Positions 1 through 7,848 of a stretch of 32,525 bases of DNA are shown one piece after another. The stretch spans positions 1 through 32,525 of the forward strand of contig JAKONK010000178.1 in assembly GCA_022701985.1 (NCBI GenBank). Reading direction: 5' to 3'. The notes beneath the pieces are model-generated. The model had not been told where the DNA came from. It worked only from the letters and a program-made list of their open reading frames with translations, and did no database searches. Positions within the stretch are counted from its first letter, which is position 1; every line of letters starts with the position of its first letter. Source of the DNA: Actinomycetales bacterium (GTDB lineage: Bacteria > Actinomycetota > Actinomycetes > Actinomycetales > Quadrisphaeraceae). The position numbers were made by a program, and so were the translations under genes.

Positions 1-105
1 CAGGCCCGCCCCGGAGGACACCGCGAACGCCCCCGCCACCCAGGCCGCGCCGGCCACGAGCGCGCCGCGACGGGTGACGGGGGAGGGGGCGCGGTGCCGG
101 CTCAC
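1..105 (-). CDS. N-terminus of an exported protein (partial)
   Basis: Only the first 35 codons lie in the window; the rest is beyond the left edge. Reading from a GTG at 105, the peptide begins MSRHRAPSPVTRRG and continues into a hydrophobic stretch of Ala, Val, Gly and Trp (residues 14-30). This is a classic export signal, with an arginine pair just before the hydrophobic core that resembles a weak Tat motif. A strong GGAGG Shine-Dalgarno sits about 10 nt upstream of the GTG and decides the start. The mature domain is not visible, so no function can be assigned. The gene runs the same way as the tetR gene to its right, about 110 bp away, with a hairpin between them. Confidence 0.55.
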   Translation of the reverse strand, partial: MSRHRAPSPVTRRGALVAGAAWVAGAFAVSSGAGL

Positions 106-186
106 GGTCGGACCCCCTCCGGGACGCATCGGGCGGCCCCCCGGTGCTGGAGCGGCCCCCACGAGGGTAGGTGAGGCGGGCCCGCT

Positions 187-215
187 GCGTCCCCCGCGCG
201 CTCGACGCGGGACGC
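187..215 (-). terminator. Hairpin downstream of tetR
   Basis: GCGTCCC (187-193) pairs with GGGACGC (209-215). An inner GCG/CGC extends the stem across a two-base bulge. It lies directly after the stop of the TetR gene on the minus strand. There is no clear U-tract, as is common in high-GC actinomycetes, so its activity is inferred. Confidence 0.4.
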
Positions 216-217
216 GG

Positions 218-901
218 TCACAGGCCGAGGTCGTCGGCGAGGGCCTCGACGGCCGCCGCCGCGAACGCGTCCGCCGGGTCGAAGGTGTTGGCCAGCTGGC
301 CGAAGAGCTCAGCGCTCACGAGGCCGAGCAGCGCCGTCCAGGCCCGGGCGCCCGCGACCACGACCTCCGGAGACGCCCGCTGCGCCGGGCCGCCGGCTGC
401 GGCGGCCGTGACGCGGGCGGCCTGCTCCGCCAGGACTGCGGGGAGCGCGCTCGCGGGCCCCGGAGCGGCGTCCGCGAGCACGGCCAGGAGCGCCAGCGGC
501 GCCCTGGAGCCCGCCGCCGTGGTGCGCGCGTCACCGCGGTACCCGGGGACGGGGGAGCCGTGGACCAGGGCGTACTCGTGGGGGTGCGCCACGGCCCAGG
601 AGCGCATCGCGGTGCAGCCGGCGGTGAACCGCTCGCGCGTCGAGCGCCCGTCGTCGGTGCTCGCGGTCTCGACGGCAGCGCCGAGGCCGTCGTACGCCTC
701 CACGATGAGCGCGGTGAGCAGGGCGTCGCGCGTGGCGAAGTAGCGGTACACGGCGGACGAGGCCAGGCCCAGCTCGCGGGCGACGGCGCGCACGGACAGG
801 GCTGCGGCCCCGACGTCGGTGAGCTGGTGGCGGGCGGCGCCGAGGATCTCGGCCGTGAGCTCCCGGCGGGCGCGCTCACGGGCGGTCAGGGCTGCGCTCA
901 C
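218..901 (-). CDS. TetR/AcrR-family transcriptional regulator
   Basis: A one-component repressor of 227 residues. The N-terminal TetR DNA-binding domain covers about residues 8-60: helix 1 around ELTAEILGAARHQL, then the helix-turn-helix with VRAVARELGLASSAVYRYFATRDALL. The C-terminal ligand domain contains MRSWAVAHPHEYALVHGSPVPGY, the W..AHP..Y.L..GsPvPGY pattern of the TetR C-terminal WHG-type subfamily. I chose the GTG at 901; the frame stays open to 1189, but that extension runs into the divergent gene's promoter. The gene diverges from a deazaflavin-type oxidoreductase at 990, and the 88-bp gap holds phased AGAGC/GCTCT half-sites. It probably represses that neighbour and itself. The ligand is unknown. 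Confidence 0.85.
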   Translation of the reverse strand: MSAALTARERARRELTAEILGAARHQLTDVGAAALSVRAVARELGLASSAVYRYFATRDALLTALIVEAYDGLGAAVETASTDDGRSTRERFTAGCTAMRSWAVAHPHEYALVHGSPVPGYRGDARTTAAGSRAPLALLAVLADAAPGPASALPAVLAEQAARVTAAAAGGPAQRASPEVVVAGARAWTALLGLVSAELFGQLANTFDPADAFAAAAVEALADDLGL

Positions 902-918
902 CGCTCCATGGTGCCACG

Positions 919-954
919 AGAGCGATCGCTGCTCTTTTTGGAGAGCACCGCTCT
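919..954. promoter_or_regulatory. Probable TetR operator pair
   Basis: Two inverted repeats share the half-site AGAGC/GCTCT: 919-923 with 931-935 (7-nt spacer), and 942-946 with 950-954 (3-nt spacer). Their centres are 21 bp apart, two helical turns. Further GCTCT half-sites at 1004-1008 and 1023-1027 fall just inside the downstream gene. Location between divergent tetR and its partner supports an operator role; binding itself is inferred. Confidence 0.55.
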
Positions 955-989
955 TGTACCCGGGGCGGCGCGGTGGCAGGCTGTGACCC

Positions 990-1484
990 ATGAGGAGATC
1001 AGTGCTCTCGAACGAGTCCGGTGCTCTTGCGGTCCCGTCGTCGCGGTACCTCGCCCCGGGGTGGCTCACCCGCCGCGTGATGAACCCCGCTGTCGCCCGG
1101 CTGACCGCGTGGGGCCTGCCGCTGGCCGGGTCGCGGGTGCTCGCGGTGCGCGGTCGCGCCAGCGGCGAGTGGCGCACCACCCCGGTCAACCCGCTCGACC
1201 TGGAGGGCGGGCGCTACCTGGTGGCGCCTCGCGGGCACACCCAGTGGGTGCGCAACCTGCGCGCCGCGCGCTCGGGCGAGCTCAGGTCCGGGCGGCGCGC
1301 GGAGGGCTTCGACGCCGTCGAGCTGGAGGACGCCGAGAAGCTGCCCGTGCTGCGCGAGTACCTGCGCCGCTGGGCGTGGGAGGTGGGTGCCTTCTTCGAC
1401 GGCGTCGGCGCCGACGCCTCCGACGAGCAGCTCCTCGCGGCCGCACCGAAGCACCCGGTGTTCCGCCTGGCGCCCCGCGCGTGA
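990..1484 (+). CDS. Deazaflavin (F420)-dependent nitroreductase-family protein (DDN-like)
   Basis: A 164-residue split-barrel protein. The family hallmark runs through residues 50-105: VLAVRGRASGEWRTTPVN, then GRYLVAPRGHTQWVRNLRAA, matching the DDN/Rv3547-type family that binds F420 or a related deazaflavin and reduces quinones or nitro compounds. The ATG at 990 has no good Shine-Dalgarno, but CAGGCT ends 7 nt upstream, so the message may be leaderless. An in-frame GTG four codons in is an alternative start. It diverges from a TetR gene and probably belongs to its regulon. Cofactor preference and substrate cannot be read from sequence. Confidence 0.82.
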   Translation: MRRSVLSNESGALAVPSSRYLAPGWLTRRVMNPAVARLTAWGLPLAGSRVLAVRGRASGEWRTTPVNPLDLEGGRYLVAPRGHTQWVRNLRAARSGELRSGRRAEGFDAVELEDAEKLPVLREYLRRWAWEVGAFFDGVGADASDEQLLAAAPKHPVFRLAPRA

Positions 1485-1500
1485 GCACCGCGGCCTGACG

Positions 1501-1547
1501 ACGCAGAAGACCCGCACCCGGAGCTCCGGGGTGCGGGTCTTCTGCGT
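1501..1547. terminator. Bidirectional terminator hairpin
   Basis: A perfect 19-bp inverted repeat: arm 1501-1519 (ACGCAGAAGACCCGCACCC) and its reverse complement at 1529-1547, with a 9-nt loop. It lies between the convergent DDN-like (ends 1484) and YceI (ends 1579) genes, so it can serve both. Confidence 0.85.
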
Positions 1548-1578
1548 GCGCGGCGCGCCGGCACGTGCCGGCGGCGGG

Positions 1579-2130
1579 TCAGGCCTGCTTGATGGCGGAG
1601 ATGTCCAGCGCAATCTTGATCTTCTCGCTGACGAGCACGCCGCCGGTCTCGAGGGCCGCGTTCCAGGTCAGCCCGAAGTCCTTGCGGTTGATCTCGGTCT
1701 CGGCGGAGAAGCCGGCGCGCGAGTTGCCGAACGGGTCGGTGGCCACGCCCTCGGCGGTGACGTCCATGGTGACCGGCTTGGTCACGCCGTGCAGGGACAG
1801 CTCGCCGTCGACGGTCCAGCCGTCACCGGTCGGGGCGACCGAGGTGGAGCGGAAGGTCATGGTGGGGAACTGCTCGACGTCGAAGAAGTCGGCGCTGCGC
1901 AGGTGGCCGTCGCGGTCGGCGCTGCGGGTGTCGACGCTGGCGACGGCGATCTCGGCCGTCACGGAGATCAGGCTCGCGTCCTCGTCGAGGACGACGGTGC
2001 CGGAGACGTCGGAGAAGCTGCCGCGCACCTTGGTGACCATCGCGTGGCGGGCGGTGAAGCCGACCTCGGAGTGGGAGGGGTCGACGGTGTAGGTGCCGGC
2101 GACGAGACCGGCGGGGAGCGTGGTGGTCAT
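1579..2130 (-). CDS. YceI-family lipocalin-like protein
   Basis: A 183-residue protein spanning the whole YceI beta-barrel: opening GTYTVDPSHSEVGFTARHAMVTKVRGSF, middle SADFFDVEQFPTMTFRST, then LSLHGVTKPV and the C-terminal EINRKDFGLTWN. YceI proteins bind polyisoprenoid-type lipids, and many actinobacterial copies are linked to stress. There is no signal peptide, so it is predicted to be cytosolic, unlike the periplasmic E. coli protein. The ATG at 2130 is chosen because TGGAGG precedes it by a few nt; the frame continues upstream but into the promoter. It diverges from a MarR gene with TTCAACATT repeats in the gap, so MarR control is likely. Confidence 0.9.
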   Translation of the reverse strand: MTTTLPAGLVAGTYTVDPSHSEVGFTARHAMVTKVRGSFSDVSGTVVLDEDASLISVTAEIAVASVDTRSADRDGHLRSADFFDVEQFPTMTFRSTSVAPTGDGWTVDGELSLHGVTKPVTMDVTAEGVATDPFGNSRAGFSAETEINRKDFGLTWNAALETGGVLVSEKIKIALDISAIKQA

Positions 2131-2176
2131 GGTTCCTCCAGGGTGGTGCGGGGTGCGGTGCGCACCCACTGTGACG

Positions 2177-2214
2177 CATAATGGTTCAACATTCAACATT
2201 GTTCCCCCGAGGAG
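2177..2214 (+). promoter_or_regulatory. marR promoter, operator and ribosome binding site
   Basis: CATAAT (2177-2182) is a good -10 hexamer for the rightward gene. It is followed by TTCAACATT/CAACATT direct repeats (2185-2200) that end in the quasi-palindrome AACATTGTT. This AT-rich patch stands out against the background and resembles MarR-family sites. GAGGAG (2209-2214) lies 8 nt before the GTG at 2223. Confidence 0.55.
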
Positions 2215-2222
2215 TGGTCACC

Positions 2223-2699
2223 GTGCCCGCAGCCGAGCCCGCGCCCCCCGCCACGCGCTGGCTGGACGCCGACGAGCAGCGCGTCTGGCGCCTGTACCTC
2301 GAGGCCACGCAGCTGCTGGTCCGGCGACTGGGCAGCGAGCTCGACGAGTCCGAGCACGACCTGTCGATGGCCGAGTACGAGCTGCTGGTCCGCCTCTCCG
2401 AGGCCCCCGACTGGTCGCTGCGCATGTCCGACCTCGCCGACGACCTGGTGCACTCCCGCAGCCGGCTCACCCACGCCATCTCGCGGCTGGAGCAGCGGGC
2501 CCTGGTGCAGCGGCGCTCCTGCCCGGAGGACCGGCGCGGCGTGCTCGCGGTGATGACGCGGGCGGGCTTCGACGCGCTCGCCGCGGCGGCCCCCCTTCAC
2601 GTGACCGGGGTGCGGGAGCACCTGTTCGACCAGCTGTCCGCCGAGGACGTCGCGGCGCTCGGACGCATCTGCGGCCACCTGGCCGAGCACCTGCGCTGA
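2223..2699 (+). CDS. MarR-family transcriptional regulator
   Basis: A 158-residue winged-helix regulator. The core shows helix packing (LSMAEYELLVRLSEAPDWSLRMSDLADDLVHSRSRLTHAISRLEQRALVQRR as separate helices and wing) and the conserved wing motif CPEDRRGVLAVMT. The GTG at 2223 is preferred because GAGGAG is correctly spaced; an in-frame ATG at 2181 would overlap the -10 hexamer and operator. The gene diverges from yceI and probably regulates both itself and yceI, a common arrangement in actinobacteria. Helix-rich termini form the dimer interface. The ligand is unknown. It converges with the VIT1-type gene, leaving only 16 nt and no clear hairpin. Confidence 0.88.
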   Translation: MPAAEPAPPATRWLDADEQRVWRLYLEATQLLVRRLGSELDESEHDLSMAEYELLVRLSEAPDWSLRMSDLADDLVHSRSRLTHAISRLEQRALVQRRSCPEDRRGVLAVMTRAGFDALAAAAPLHVTGVREHLFDQLSAEDVAALGRICGHLAEHLR

Positions 2700-2715
2700 G
2701 GCGCGCCCCGGGCGG

Positions 2716-3825
2716 TCAGCCGACCGTCGTCCCGAACAGCAGGCCCAGCAGGTAGGTGGCCGCCGCGGCGCCGAGGCCGATGGCCAGCTGGCGCAGGGCC
2801 CGGGGGAGCAGCGGCGCCCCCGACAGCACGCCCACCACGGCCCCGGTGGCCAGCAGCGCCAGCGAGACGAGCACCAGGGCCACGCCCAGCGCGGCCCACC
2901 CGGTGAGCCCCAGCAGGAACGGCAGCACCGGCACGAGCGCTCCGCTGGCGAAGAAGCAGAACGACGACGACGCCGCCGACCACGCGCTGCCGACCACGTC
3001 CTCGCCGTCGTCGTCCGCGGCGCTCCCGCCGGTGGCGTCGACCCGGCCGGCGTCCGCCCCGGGGAGCCCCGCCAGCTGCTCCGCGGCGTGCCGCTCGGCC
3101 TCCTCGGGGGCCATGCCCCGAGCGCGGTAGACCAGCGCCAGCTCGTTCGCGTCGACGTCGAGCGCGCGGACCACCGCGGGGGCGTGCGCCGCCGGCGCCG
3201 AGGCCGCGATCAGCTCGCGCTGGGAGCGGACCGAGACGTACTCCCCGGCGCCCATCGACAGCGCTCCGGCGAGGAGGCCCGACACCCCCGTCAGCAGGAC
3301 GGCGCCGCTGCCGACCCCGGCGCCGGCGACCCCCAGGACGAGCGCCAGGTTGGACACGAGGCCGTCGTTGGCCCCGAACACGGCGGCGCGGAAGGTGCCC
3401 GACACGCGCGCGCGGCCCCGGGCGGCCAGCCCGCGGACCACCTCGCCGTGCACCGCTTCGTCGGCGGCCATGGCCTTGGTGGCGTCGGGCTCGCGGCCGT
3501 AGCTCGAGCGCGCCTCGGCCTGCTGGGCGAGGGCCAGGACGAAGACCGAGCCGATCCGCAGGGCCAGGAGCGCCAGGAGCCGCAGCCCGAGCCCGGGACG
3601 GCTGGGCCGCGCGGGAGCCCCCGTGCGCTCCTGGAGCAGCACCGCCCAGTGCGCGGCGTGGCGGCCCTCCGCCTCGGCCAGCGCGAGCAGCACCTCGCGC
3701 TCCTCCCCGGAGCGCCGCGCGGCGAGCCGGCGGTAGACGCGGGCCTCGTAGAGCTCGTCGGCGAGGTGCCGCCGCCAGCGCCGCACCTGCGCGGAGGTGG
3801 CGGGCGGGTGGGGCTCGTCGGCCAC
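2716..3825 (-). CDS. Ferritin-like/VIT1 fusion membrane protein (MbfA-like iron or manganese transporter)
   Basis: A 369-residue fusion. The N-terminal third is a helical rubrerythrin/ferritin-like domain: ELYEARVYRRLAAR, then EAEGRHAAHWAVLL, supplying Glu and His of a di-iron type. The rest is a VIT1/CCC1 transporter: FRAAVFGANDGLVSNLALVLGVAGAG, LAGALSMGAGEYVSVRSQRE and two C-terminal membrane helices. Proteins of this layout (MbfA in rhizobia) export iron and protect against oxidative stress; VIT1 relatives also move manganese. The start at GTG 3825 follows GGAGG; a GTG at 3861 is in frame but poorly served by its Shine-Dalgarno. It diverges from the chemoreceptor gene. Direction of transport and metal are inferred from family. 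Confidence 0.85.
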   Translation of the reverse strand: MADEPHPPATSAQVRRWRRHLADELYEARVYRRLAARRSGEEREVLLALAEAEGRHAAHWAVLLQERTGAPARPSRPGLGLRLLALLALRIGSVFVLALAQQAEARSSYGREPDATKAMAADEAVHGEVVRGLAARGRARVSGTFRAAVFGANDGLVSNLALVLGVAGAGVGSGAVLLTGVSGLLAGALSMGAGEYVSVRSQRELIAASAPAAHAPAVVRALDVDANELALVYRARGMAPEEAERHAAEQLAGLPGADAGRVDATGGSAADDDGEDVVGSAWSAASSSFCFFASGALVPVLPFLLGLTGWAALGVALVLVSLALLATGAVVGVLSGAPLLPRALRQLAIGLGAAAATYLLGLLFGTTVG

Positions 3826-3906
3826 GGGTCCTCCGGGGTGGTGCTCAGCAGGCGGGGTCACAGTACGGCCGTCCGTGACGCCTCCTCGGGGAGGCCGGGA
3901 GATCGG

Positions 3907-3932
3907 CTCAAGTGGTGGCCCGGCGAGCCGAT
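3907..3932 (+). promoter_or_regulatory. Flagellar sigma (FliA/sigma-28)-type promoter
   Basis: CTCA (3907-3910), a 16-nt spacer, then GCCGAT (3927-3932). It also reads as TCAAGTGG-N11-GCCGATGT, close to the enterobacterial FliA consensus TAAAGTTT-N11-GCCGATAA. From memory, motile actinomycetes use CTCA-N15-17-GCCGAA. It lies about 70 nt before the chemoreceptor start, the kind of gene FliA transcribes. Confidence 0.6.
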
Positions 3933-4003
3933 GTCATGGGCAACGGAAGTAGATCGCTCGCGACCGGTCGCCTCGGTGGACCGTCGCCCCACCAGGAGGA
4001 CCC

Positions 4004-5569
4004 ATGGCGCTCCGCCGCCCCCGCGCCACCGCCACCGCCGACGCGTCGGAGGTCCAGCAGGCGCGCGCCGACGTGGCCGCCGTCACCGCGGTGGTCCAGG
4101 CGCTGTCCCGCGCCACGTCGGTGACCGCGGCGGTCGACACCGCGCTCGCCGTCGTGCGCGACCGCTTCGGGTGGGCCTACGGCTCCTACTGGCGCGTCGA
4201 CACCAGCGGCCGCGAGCCGGTGCTGCGCTTCGCCCAGGAGTCGGGCGCCGTGGGCGAGGAGTTCCGCACGGTGAGCGGTGGGGCCAGCTTCGCCCGGGGC
4301 ACCGGGCTGTGCGGCCGCGCCTGGGCCGGCGAGGACGTCGTGTTCGTCCCCGACCTCGGCGAGGTCACCGACTGCGTCCGGGCCCCCGTGGCTCAGCGCG
4401 CCGGGGTCCGCTCCGCCACGTGCCTGCCCGTGAAGGTCGGTGACCGCGTCATCGGGACCATGGACTTCTTCACCACCGACCTCCTGGTCATGACGCCCCA
4501 CCGCCTCGACGCCCTCCGCGCCGTCTCCACGCTGGTCTCGCAGACCGTCGAGCGGCTCGCCGTGCTCGACGACGTCGCCGAGACGGCCAAGGACGTCGCG
4601 GCCTCCAGCGCCGTCCTGCGCGCCATGAGCGGCGCCAGCACCGTCGAGCAGGTGCTCAGCCGGGTGCTGGACACCATCCGGGAGGGGTTCGGCTGGAGCT
4701 ACGGCTCGTACTGGCAGGTCGACCGGACCGCTCCGCGCCCCGTGCTGCGCTTCGCCCAGGAGTCGGGCCACGCCGGCGAGGAGTTCCGCCGCGTCACCGC
4801 CAGCGCCACGTTCACCGAGGGCACGGGCCTGGCCGGCCGGGCGTGGGCCGCGCGCGATCTGGTCTTCGTGCCCGACCTGGCCCAGGTCACCGACTGCGTC
4901 CGCGCCCCCGCCGCCGCGCGCGCCGGCGTCAGGGCGGGCGTCTGCCTGCCCGTGGTCGTCGGCCAGGAGGTGGTGGGCACCCTCGACTTCTTCACCACCT
5001 CCGACCGCGCCCTGAGCGACGGCCGGCGCGAGGCGCTGCGCAACGCGGCGTTCCTCCTGGCGCAGGGCCTGGAGCGGATCGCCGCGGCCGACCGCCTCGC
5101 CGAGGCCGGCCGCGACCTCGGCATCTCCATCGAGGAGGTCGAGCGCAACGTCGTCGCCGCCACGGGCGTGGCCCAGCGCGGTGCCGCCGTGGCCGCCGCC
5201 GCCGACGAGCACGCGGCCGGGCTGGCGCAGTCCTCGGAGGCCATCTCCAAGGTGGTGGCCCTGATCTCCGGCATCGCCTCGCAGACCAACCTGCTGGCGC
5301 TGAACGCGACCATCGAGGCCGCCCGCGCCGGCGAGGCGGGCCGCGGCTTCGCCGTCGTCGCCCACGAGGTCAAGGAGCTCGCCAGCGAGACCGCCCGCGC
5401 CACCGCCGACGTGGACGCCCAGGTGGGCGCCATCCAGGCCCAGGTGGACGCCGTGACGACGGCGCTGGGCGAGATCACGCGCGCCGTCGAGGAGATCAAC
5501 GAGACCCAGCACGTGATCGGCGGGGTGCTCACCGAGCAGGCGGCGGTGACGCGTTCGATCCTCGGCTGA
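4004..5569 (+). CDS. Soluble methyl-accepting chemotaxis protein with tandem GAF domains
   Basis: A 521-residue cytoplasmic receptor with no membrane segment. Two GAF domains (about 35-185 and 205-360) are obvious duplicates: both contain [44 protein letters not shown] and CLPV..G, and G T.DFFTT. Each keeps a Cys pair with identical spacing (C124/C140 and C298/C314). The C-terminal chemoreceptor hairpin has its tip near residues 422-455: [20 protein letters not shown], then GRGFAVVA and EVKELA. It should signal to CheA/CheW from the cytoplasm in response to a small ligand or redox state. AGGAGG stands 4 nt before the ATG. A flagellar-type promoter precedes it. No che genes are in the window. 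Confidence 0.92.
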   Translation: MALRRPRATATADASEVQQARADVAAVTAVVQALSRATSVTAAVDTALAVVRDRFGWAYGSYWRVDTSGREPVLRFAQESGAVGEEFRTVSGGASFARGTGLCGRAWAGEDVVFVPDLGEVTDCVRAPVAQRAGVRSATCLPVKVGDRVIGTMDFFTTDLLVMTPHRLDALRAVSTLVSQTVERLAVLDDVAETAKDVAASSAVLRAMSGASTVEQVLSRVLDTIREGFGWSYGSYWQVDRTAPRPVLRFAQESGHAGEEFRRVTASATFTEGTGLAGRAWAARDLVFVPDLAQVTDCVRAPAAARAGVRAGVCLPVVVGQEVVGTLDFFTTSDRALSDGRREALRNAAFLLAQGLERIAAADRLAEAGRDLGISIEEVERNVVAATGVAQRGAAVAAAADEHAAGLAQSSEAISKVVALISGIASQTNLLALNATIEAARAGEAGRGFAVVAHEVKELASETARATADVDAQVGAIQAQVDAVTTALGEITRAVEEINETQHVIGGVLTEQAAVTRSILG

Positions 5570-5572
5570 CGC

Positions 5573-5608
5573 CGGCCCGGGCCGCCCCCGACGGGGTGGC
5601 CCGGGCCG
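5573..5608. terminator. Bidirectional terminator hairpin
   Basis: A 16-bp stem (5573-5588 with 5593-5608, one G-U pair) closes on the tetraloop CGAC. It lies 4 nt after the chemoreceptor stop and just before the end of the convergent MFS gene. Confidence 0.85.
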
Positions 5609-5613
5609 CTGCG

Positions 5614-7161
5614 TCAGTGACCGGCGCCGCTGAGGCGGGCGGGGATCATGCGCCACGCCAGCACGGCGGCCACGGCCGTCAGCGCCGCGGCGCTCAGCGA
5701 GGTCACCTGCATCGCGTGGACGAAGGCCTCGCGGGCCGCCTCGAACGCCGCGCCGTCAGCCCCGGCCGCGTGCGCGCCGGCGAGGGAGTCACCGGCGGCG
5801 GAGGCCACCGCCGGGTCGGTGCCGGCCGGCAGGTCCAGACCACCGCGGTAGACCAGGCCGAGCAGCGAGCCGAGCAGCGCGATGCCCAGGGCGGTGGCCA
5901 GCTCGTAGGCGGTCTCCGAGATCGACGACGCTGCACCGGCGCGCTCGGACGGCACCGCGCTGACCACGGCGTCGACGGCCACGGTCTGGCTCAGACCGAC
6001 GCCGAGGCCGATCGGCACGAGGGTGAGCGCGAGCCACAGGTAGCTCGAGGCCCCCTCGGCCACCGCGAGCAGCACGAGCCCGGCGGCCGCCGCACCCAGC
6101 CCGACTGCGGCGGTGCGCCCGGCGCCCAGGCGCGGCAGCACCAGGCCGATGACGGCGATCGCGGCGATGGCCGCGAGCATCAGGGGCGTCTCGCGCAGTC
6201 CGGCCTCGAGGGGGCTGAAGCCGCGGGCCAGCTGCAGGTACTGCGAGAAGAAGAACAGCAGGCCCGCCAGCGGGAACACGGAGGCGAAGTTGACCGCCAC
6301 CGCGCCCGAGAAGGCCGGGCGGCGGAACAGCTCGACGTCGATCAGCGGGTGCTCCAGGCGGCGCTGGCGGCGGACGAACGCCACCAGGCCGACGGCGCCC
6401 ACCGCGGCGCTCAGCACGGTCATCGCGTCCAGGCCCACGTGGGCCAGGTGCTTGACGGCGTACACGGCGGAGACCAGGCCGACGAGGGAGAGCACCACCG
6501 AGCGCAGGTCGATCGGGCCGGGCGCGGGGTTCCTGGACTCCGGCAGCAGCAGCGCGCCGCCGACCAGCAGCACCGCCACGACGGGCAGGTTGATCAGGAA
6601 GACCGAGCCCCACCAGAAGTGCTCCAGCAGCGCCCCGCCGACCAGGGGCCCGAGGGCGGCGCCGCCGGAGGCACCCGCCGACCAGATGGCGATGGCGAGG
6701 GTCCGCTGGCGAGGCAGCCCGAAGATGCTGCGGATCAGCGACAGCGTCGACGGCATGAGCGTGGCGCCGGCCACGCCGAGCAGCAGCCGGGCGGCGACGA
6801 GCGCCTCGGGCGTCGTCGCCAGCGCCGCGAGCAGCGACGCGCCCCCGAAGGCCGCAGCGCCCATGAGCAGCAGCTTCTTGCGGCCGATGCGGTCGGCGAC
6901 GTTGCCCATGGTGACCAGGAGCCCGGCCAGGGCGAGGGAGTAGATGTCACCGATCCACAGGACCTGGGAGGACGTGGCCCCCAGGTCCGCCGTGAGGGCG
7001 GGGACGGCGAGCGCCAGGACGGTGGCATCGACCGCGAGCAGGACGACGGCGAGGACGAGCACGCCCAGGCCCGCCCACTCCTTCCAGCCGGCGGCTCGCT
7101 GCCGGTCGTCGGTTCGGGGGCTCTGCGGTGCCTGCTGCGCGTCGAGGCCCGGCGTGGCCAT
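5614..7161 (-). CDS. DHA2-family MFS drug efflux transporter (14 TM)
   Basis: A 515-residue exporter driven by the proton gradient. DHA2 signatures are visible: motif D1-like LAVDATVLALAVPAL in TM1, motif A GNVADRIGRKKLLLMG between TM2 and TM3, and motif C region GVAGATLMPSTLSLIRSIF with WSAGASGGAALGPLVGGALLEHFWWGSVFLINLP. Alternating hydrophobic stretches fit 14 helices, as in LfrA and QacA, which expel lipophilic cations, dyes and fluoroquinolones. The ATG at 7161 has GGAGG six nt upstream, better than the ATG two codons earlier, which abuts it. It diverges from a TetR gene across a 30-bp palindrome, the normal layout for a drug-inducible pump. The substrate is not predictable. Confidence 0.92.
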   Translation of the reverse strand: MATPGLDAQQAPQSPRTDDRQRAAGWKEWAGLGVLVLAVVLLAVDATVLALAVPALTADLGATSSQVLWIGDIYSLALAGLLVTMGNVADRIGRKKLLLMGAAAFGGASLLAALATTPEALVAARLLLGVAGATLMPSTLSLIRSIFGLPRQRTLAIAIWSAGASGGAALGPLVGGALLEHFWWGSVFLINLPVVAVLLVGGALLLPESRNPAPGPIDLRSVVLSLVGLVSAVYAVKHLAHVGLDAMTVLSAAVGAVGLVAFVRRQRRLEHPLIDVELFRRPAFSGAVAVNFASVFPLAGLLFFFSQYLQLARGFSPLEAGLRETPLMLAAIAAIAVIGLVLPRLGAGRTAAVGLGAAAAGLVLLAVAEGASSYLWLALTLVPIGLGVGLSQTVAVDAVVSAVPSERAGAASSISETAYELATALGIALLGSLLGLVYRGGLDLPAGTDPAVASAAGDSLAGAHAAGADGAAFEAAREAFVHAMQVTSLSAAALTAVAAVLAWRMIPARLSGAGH

Positions 7162-7177
7162 CGTCATCCTCCGTCTA

Positions 7178-7207
7178 GTTACTGCACTGACCGGTCAGTA
7201 CAGTAAC
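7178..7207. promoter_or_regulatory. TetR operator (30-bp near-perfect palindrome)
   Basis: The half-site GTTACTGCACTGACC (7178-7192) is followed directly by its reverse complement with one mismatch (7193-7207). The inner core ACTGACCGGTCAGT is perfect. It lies 17 nt before the MFS start and 52 nt before the TetR start, so it can repress both. It is far more AT-rich than its surroundings. Confidence 0.85.
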
Positions 7208-7258
7208 GGCGGGTGGCACGATGTCAACCCGACCCGACGAGAGGACGACGACGAGCAC

Positions 7259-7834
7259 ATGGGGCGCACCACCGGCAGGACCGCCGCCGAGACCCGGCAG
7301 CAGGTCCTGCGCGCCGCCGCGGAGGTCGTCGCGGAGCGCGGCGGCAGCGCGGGCCTGGAGGAGATCGCGTCCCGCGCCCAGGTCACCAAGGGCGGGCTGC
7401 TGTACCACTTCGGCAGCAAGGAGGCGCTGATGCGCGCCGTCGCGCAGCGCCTGCTCGACGAGTTCGAGGACGACGTCACCGCAGCCCTCACCCACGAGGG
7501 CGACGCCGGGGAGAGCGGGACCCCGGCACCCGGGCGCCTCACCCGCGCCTACGCCCGGGCGACCCTCGACTCAGCGGCCGACGCCGAGCGGACCCGTCGG
7601 GCCACCACGCTGCTGGTGCACCTGCAGACCGACCCCGCCGTCGCGGCGATGATGCAGGCCGACGCCGAGCGCTGGCGGGAGCGGCTCCTGGCCGACGGCC
7701 TCGACCCCCTCGTCGCGACCCTGGCCATCGCCGCCGCCGACGGCATCTGCATGGCCCCCCTCTACGGCGACGCCCCGCTCGTCGAGGACCGCGAGCGCGT
7801 CCTCGAGGCGGTCCTGGCCCTCACCCGCCGCTGA
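7259..7834 (+). CDS. TetR-family repressor of the adjacent MFS pump
   Basis: A 191-residue regulator. The DNA-binding domain (about 7-55) contains TRQQVLRAAAEVVAERGGSAGLEEIASRAQVTKGGLLYHF and GSKEALMRAV, the standard TetR helix-turn-helix with recognition helix KGGLLYHFGSKE. The remainder is a helical ligand and dimer domain, with TLLVHLQTDPAVAAMMQADAERW typical of small TetR regulators of efflux pumps. I chose the ATG at 7259; the frame is open upstream but crosses the operator. Only a weak AGAGG lies upstream. The 30-bp palindrome at 7178-7207 is the likely target, giving autoregulation and inducible control of the exporter. Confidence 0.9.
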   Translation: MGRTTGRTAAETRQQVLRAAAEVVAERGGSAGLEEIASRAQVTKGGLLYHFGSKEALMRAVAQRLLDEFEDDVTAALTHEGDAGESGTPAPGRLTRAYARATLDSAADAERTRRATTLLVHLQTDPAVAAMMQADAERWRERLLADGLDPLVATLAIAAADGICMAPLYGDAPLVEDRERVLEAVLALTRR

Positions 7835-7848
7835 CGGTCCCCATCCCT

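Noticed and set aside
4843-7206. 787-codon open frame on the plus strand
   Set aside because: Out-of-frame reading across the chemoreceptor end and the antisense of the MFS gene; Arg/Gly-rich with no recognisable domain.
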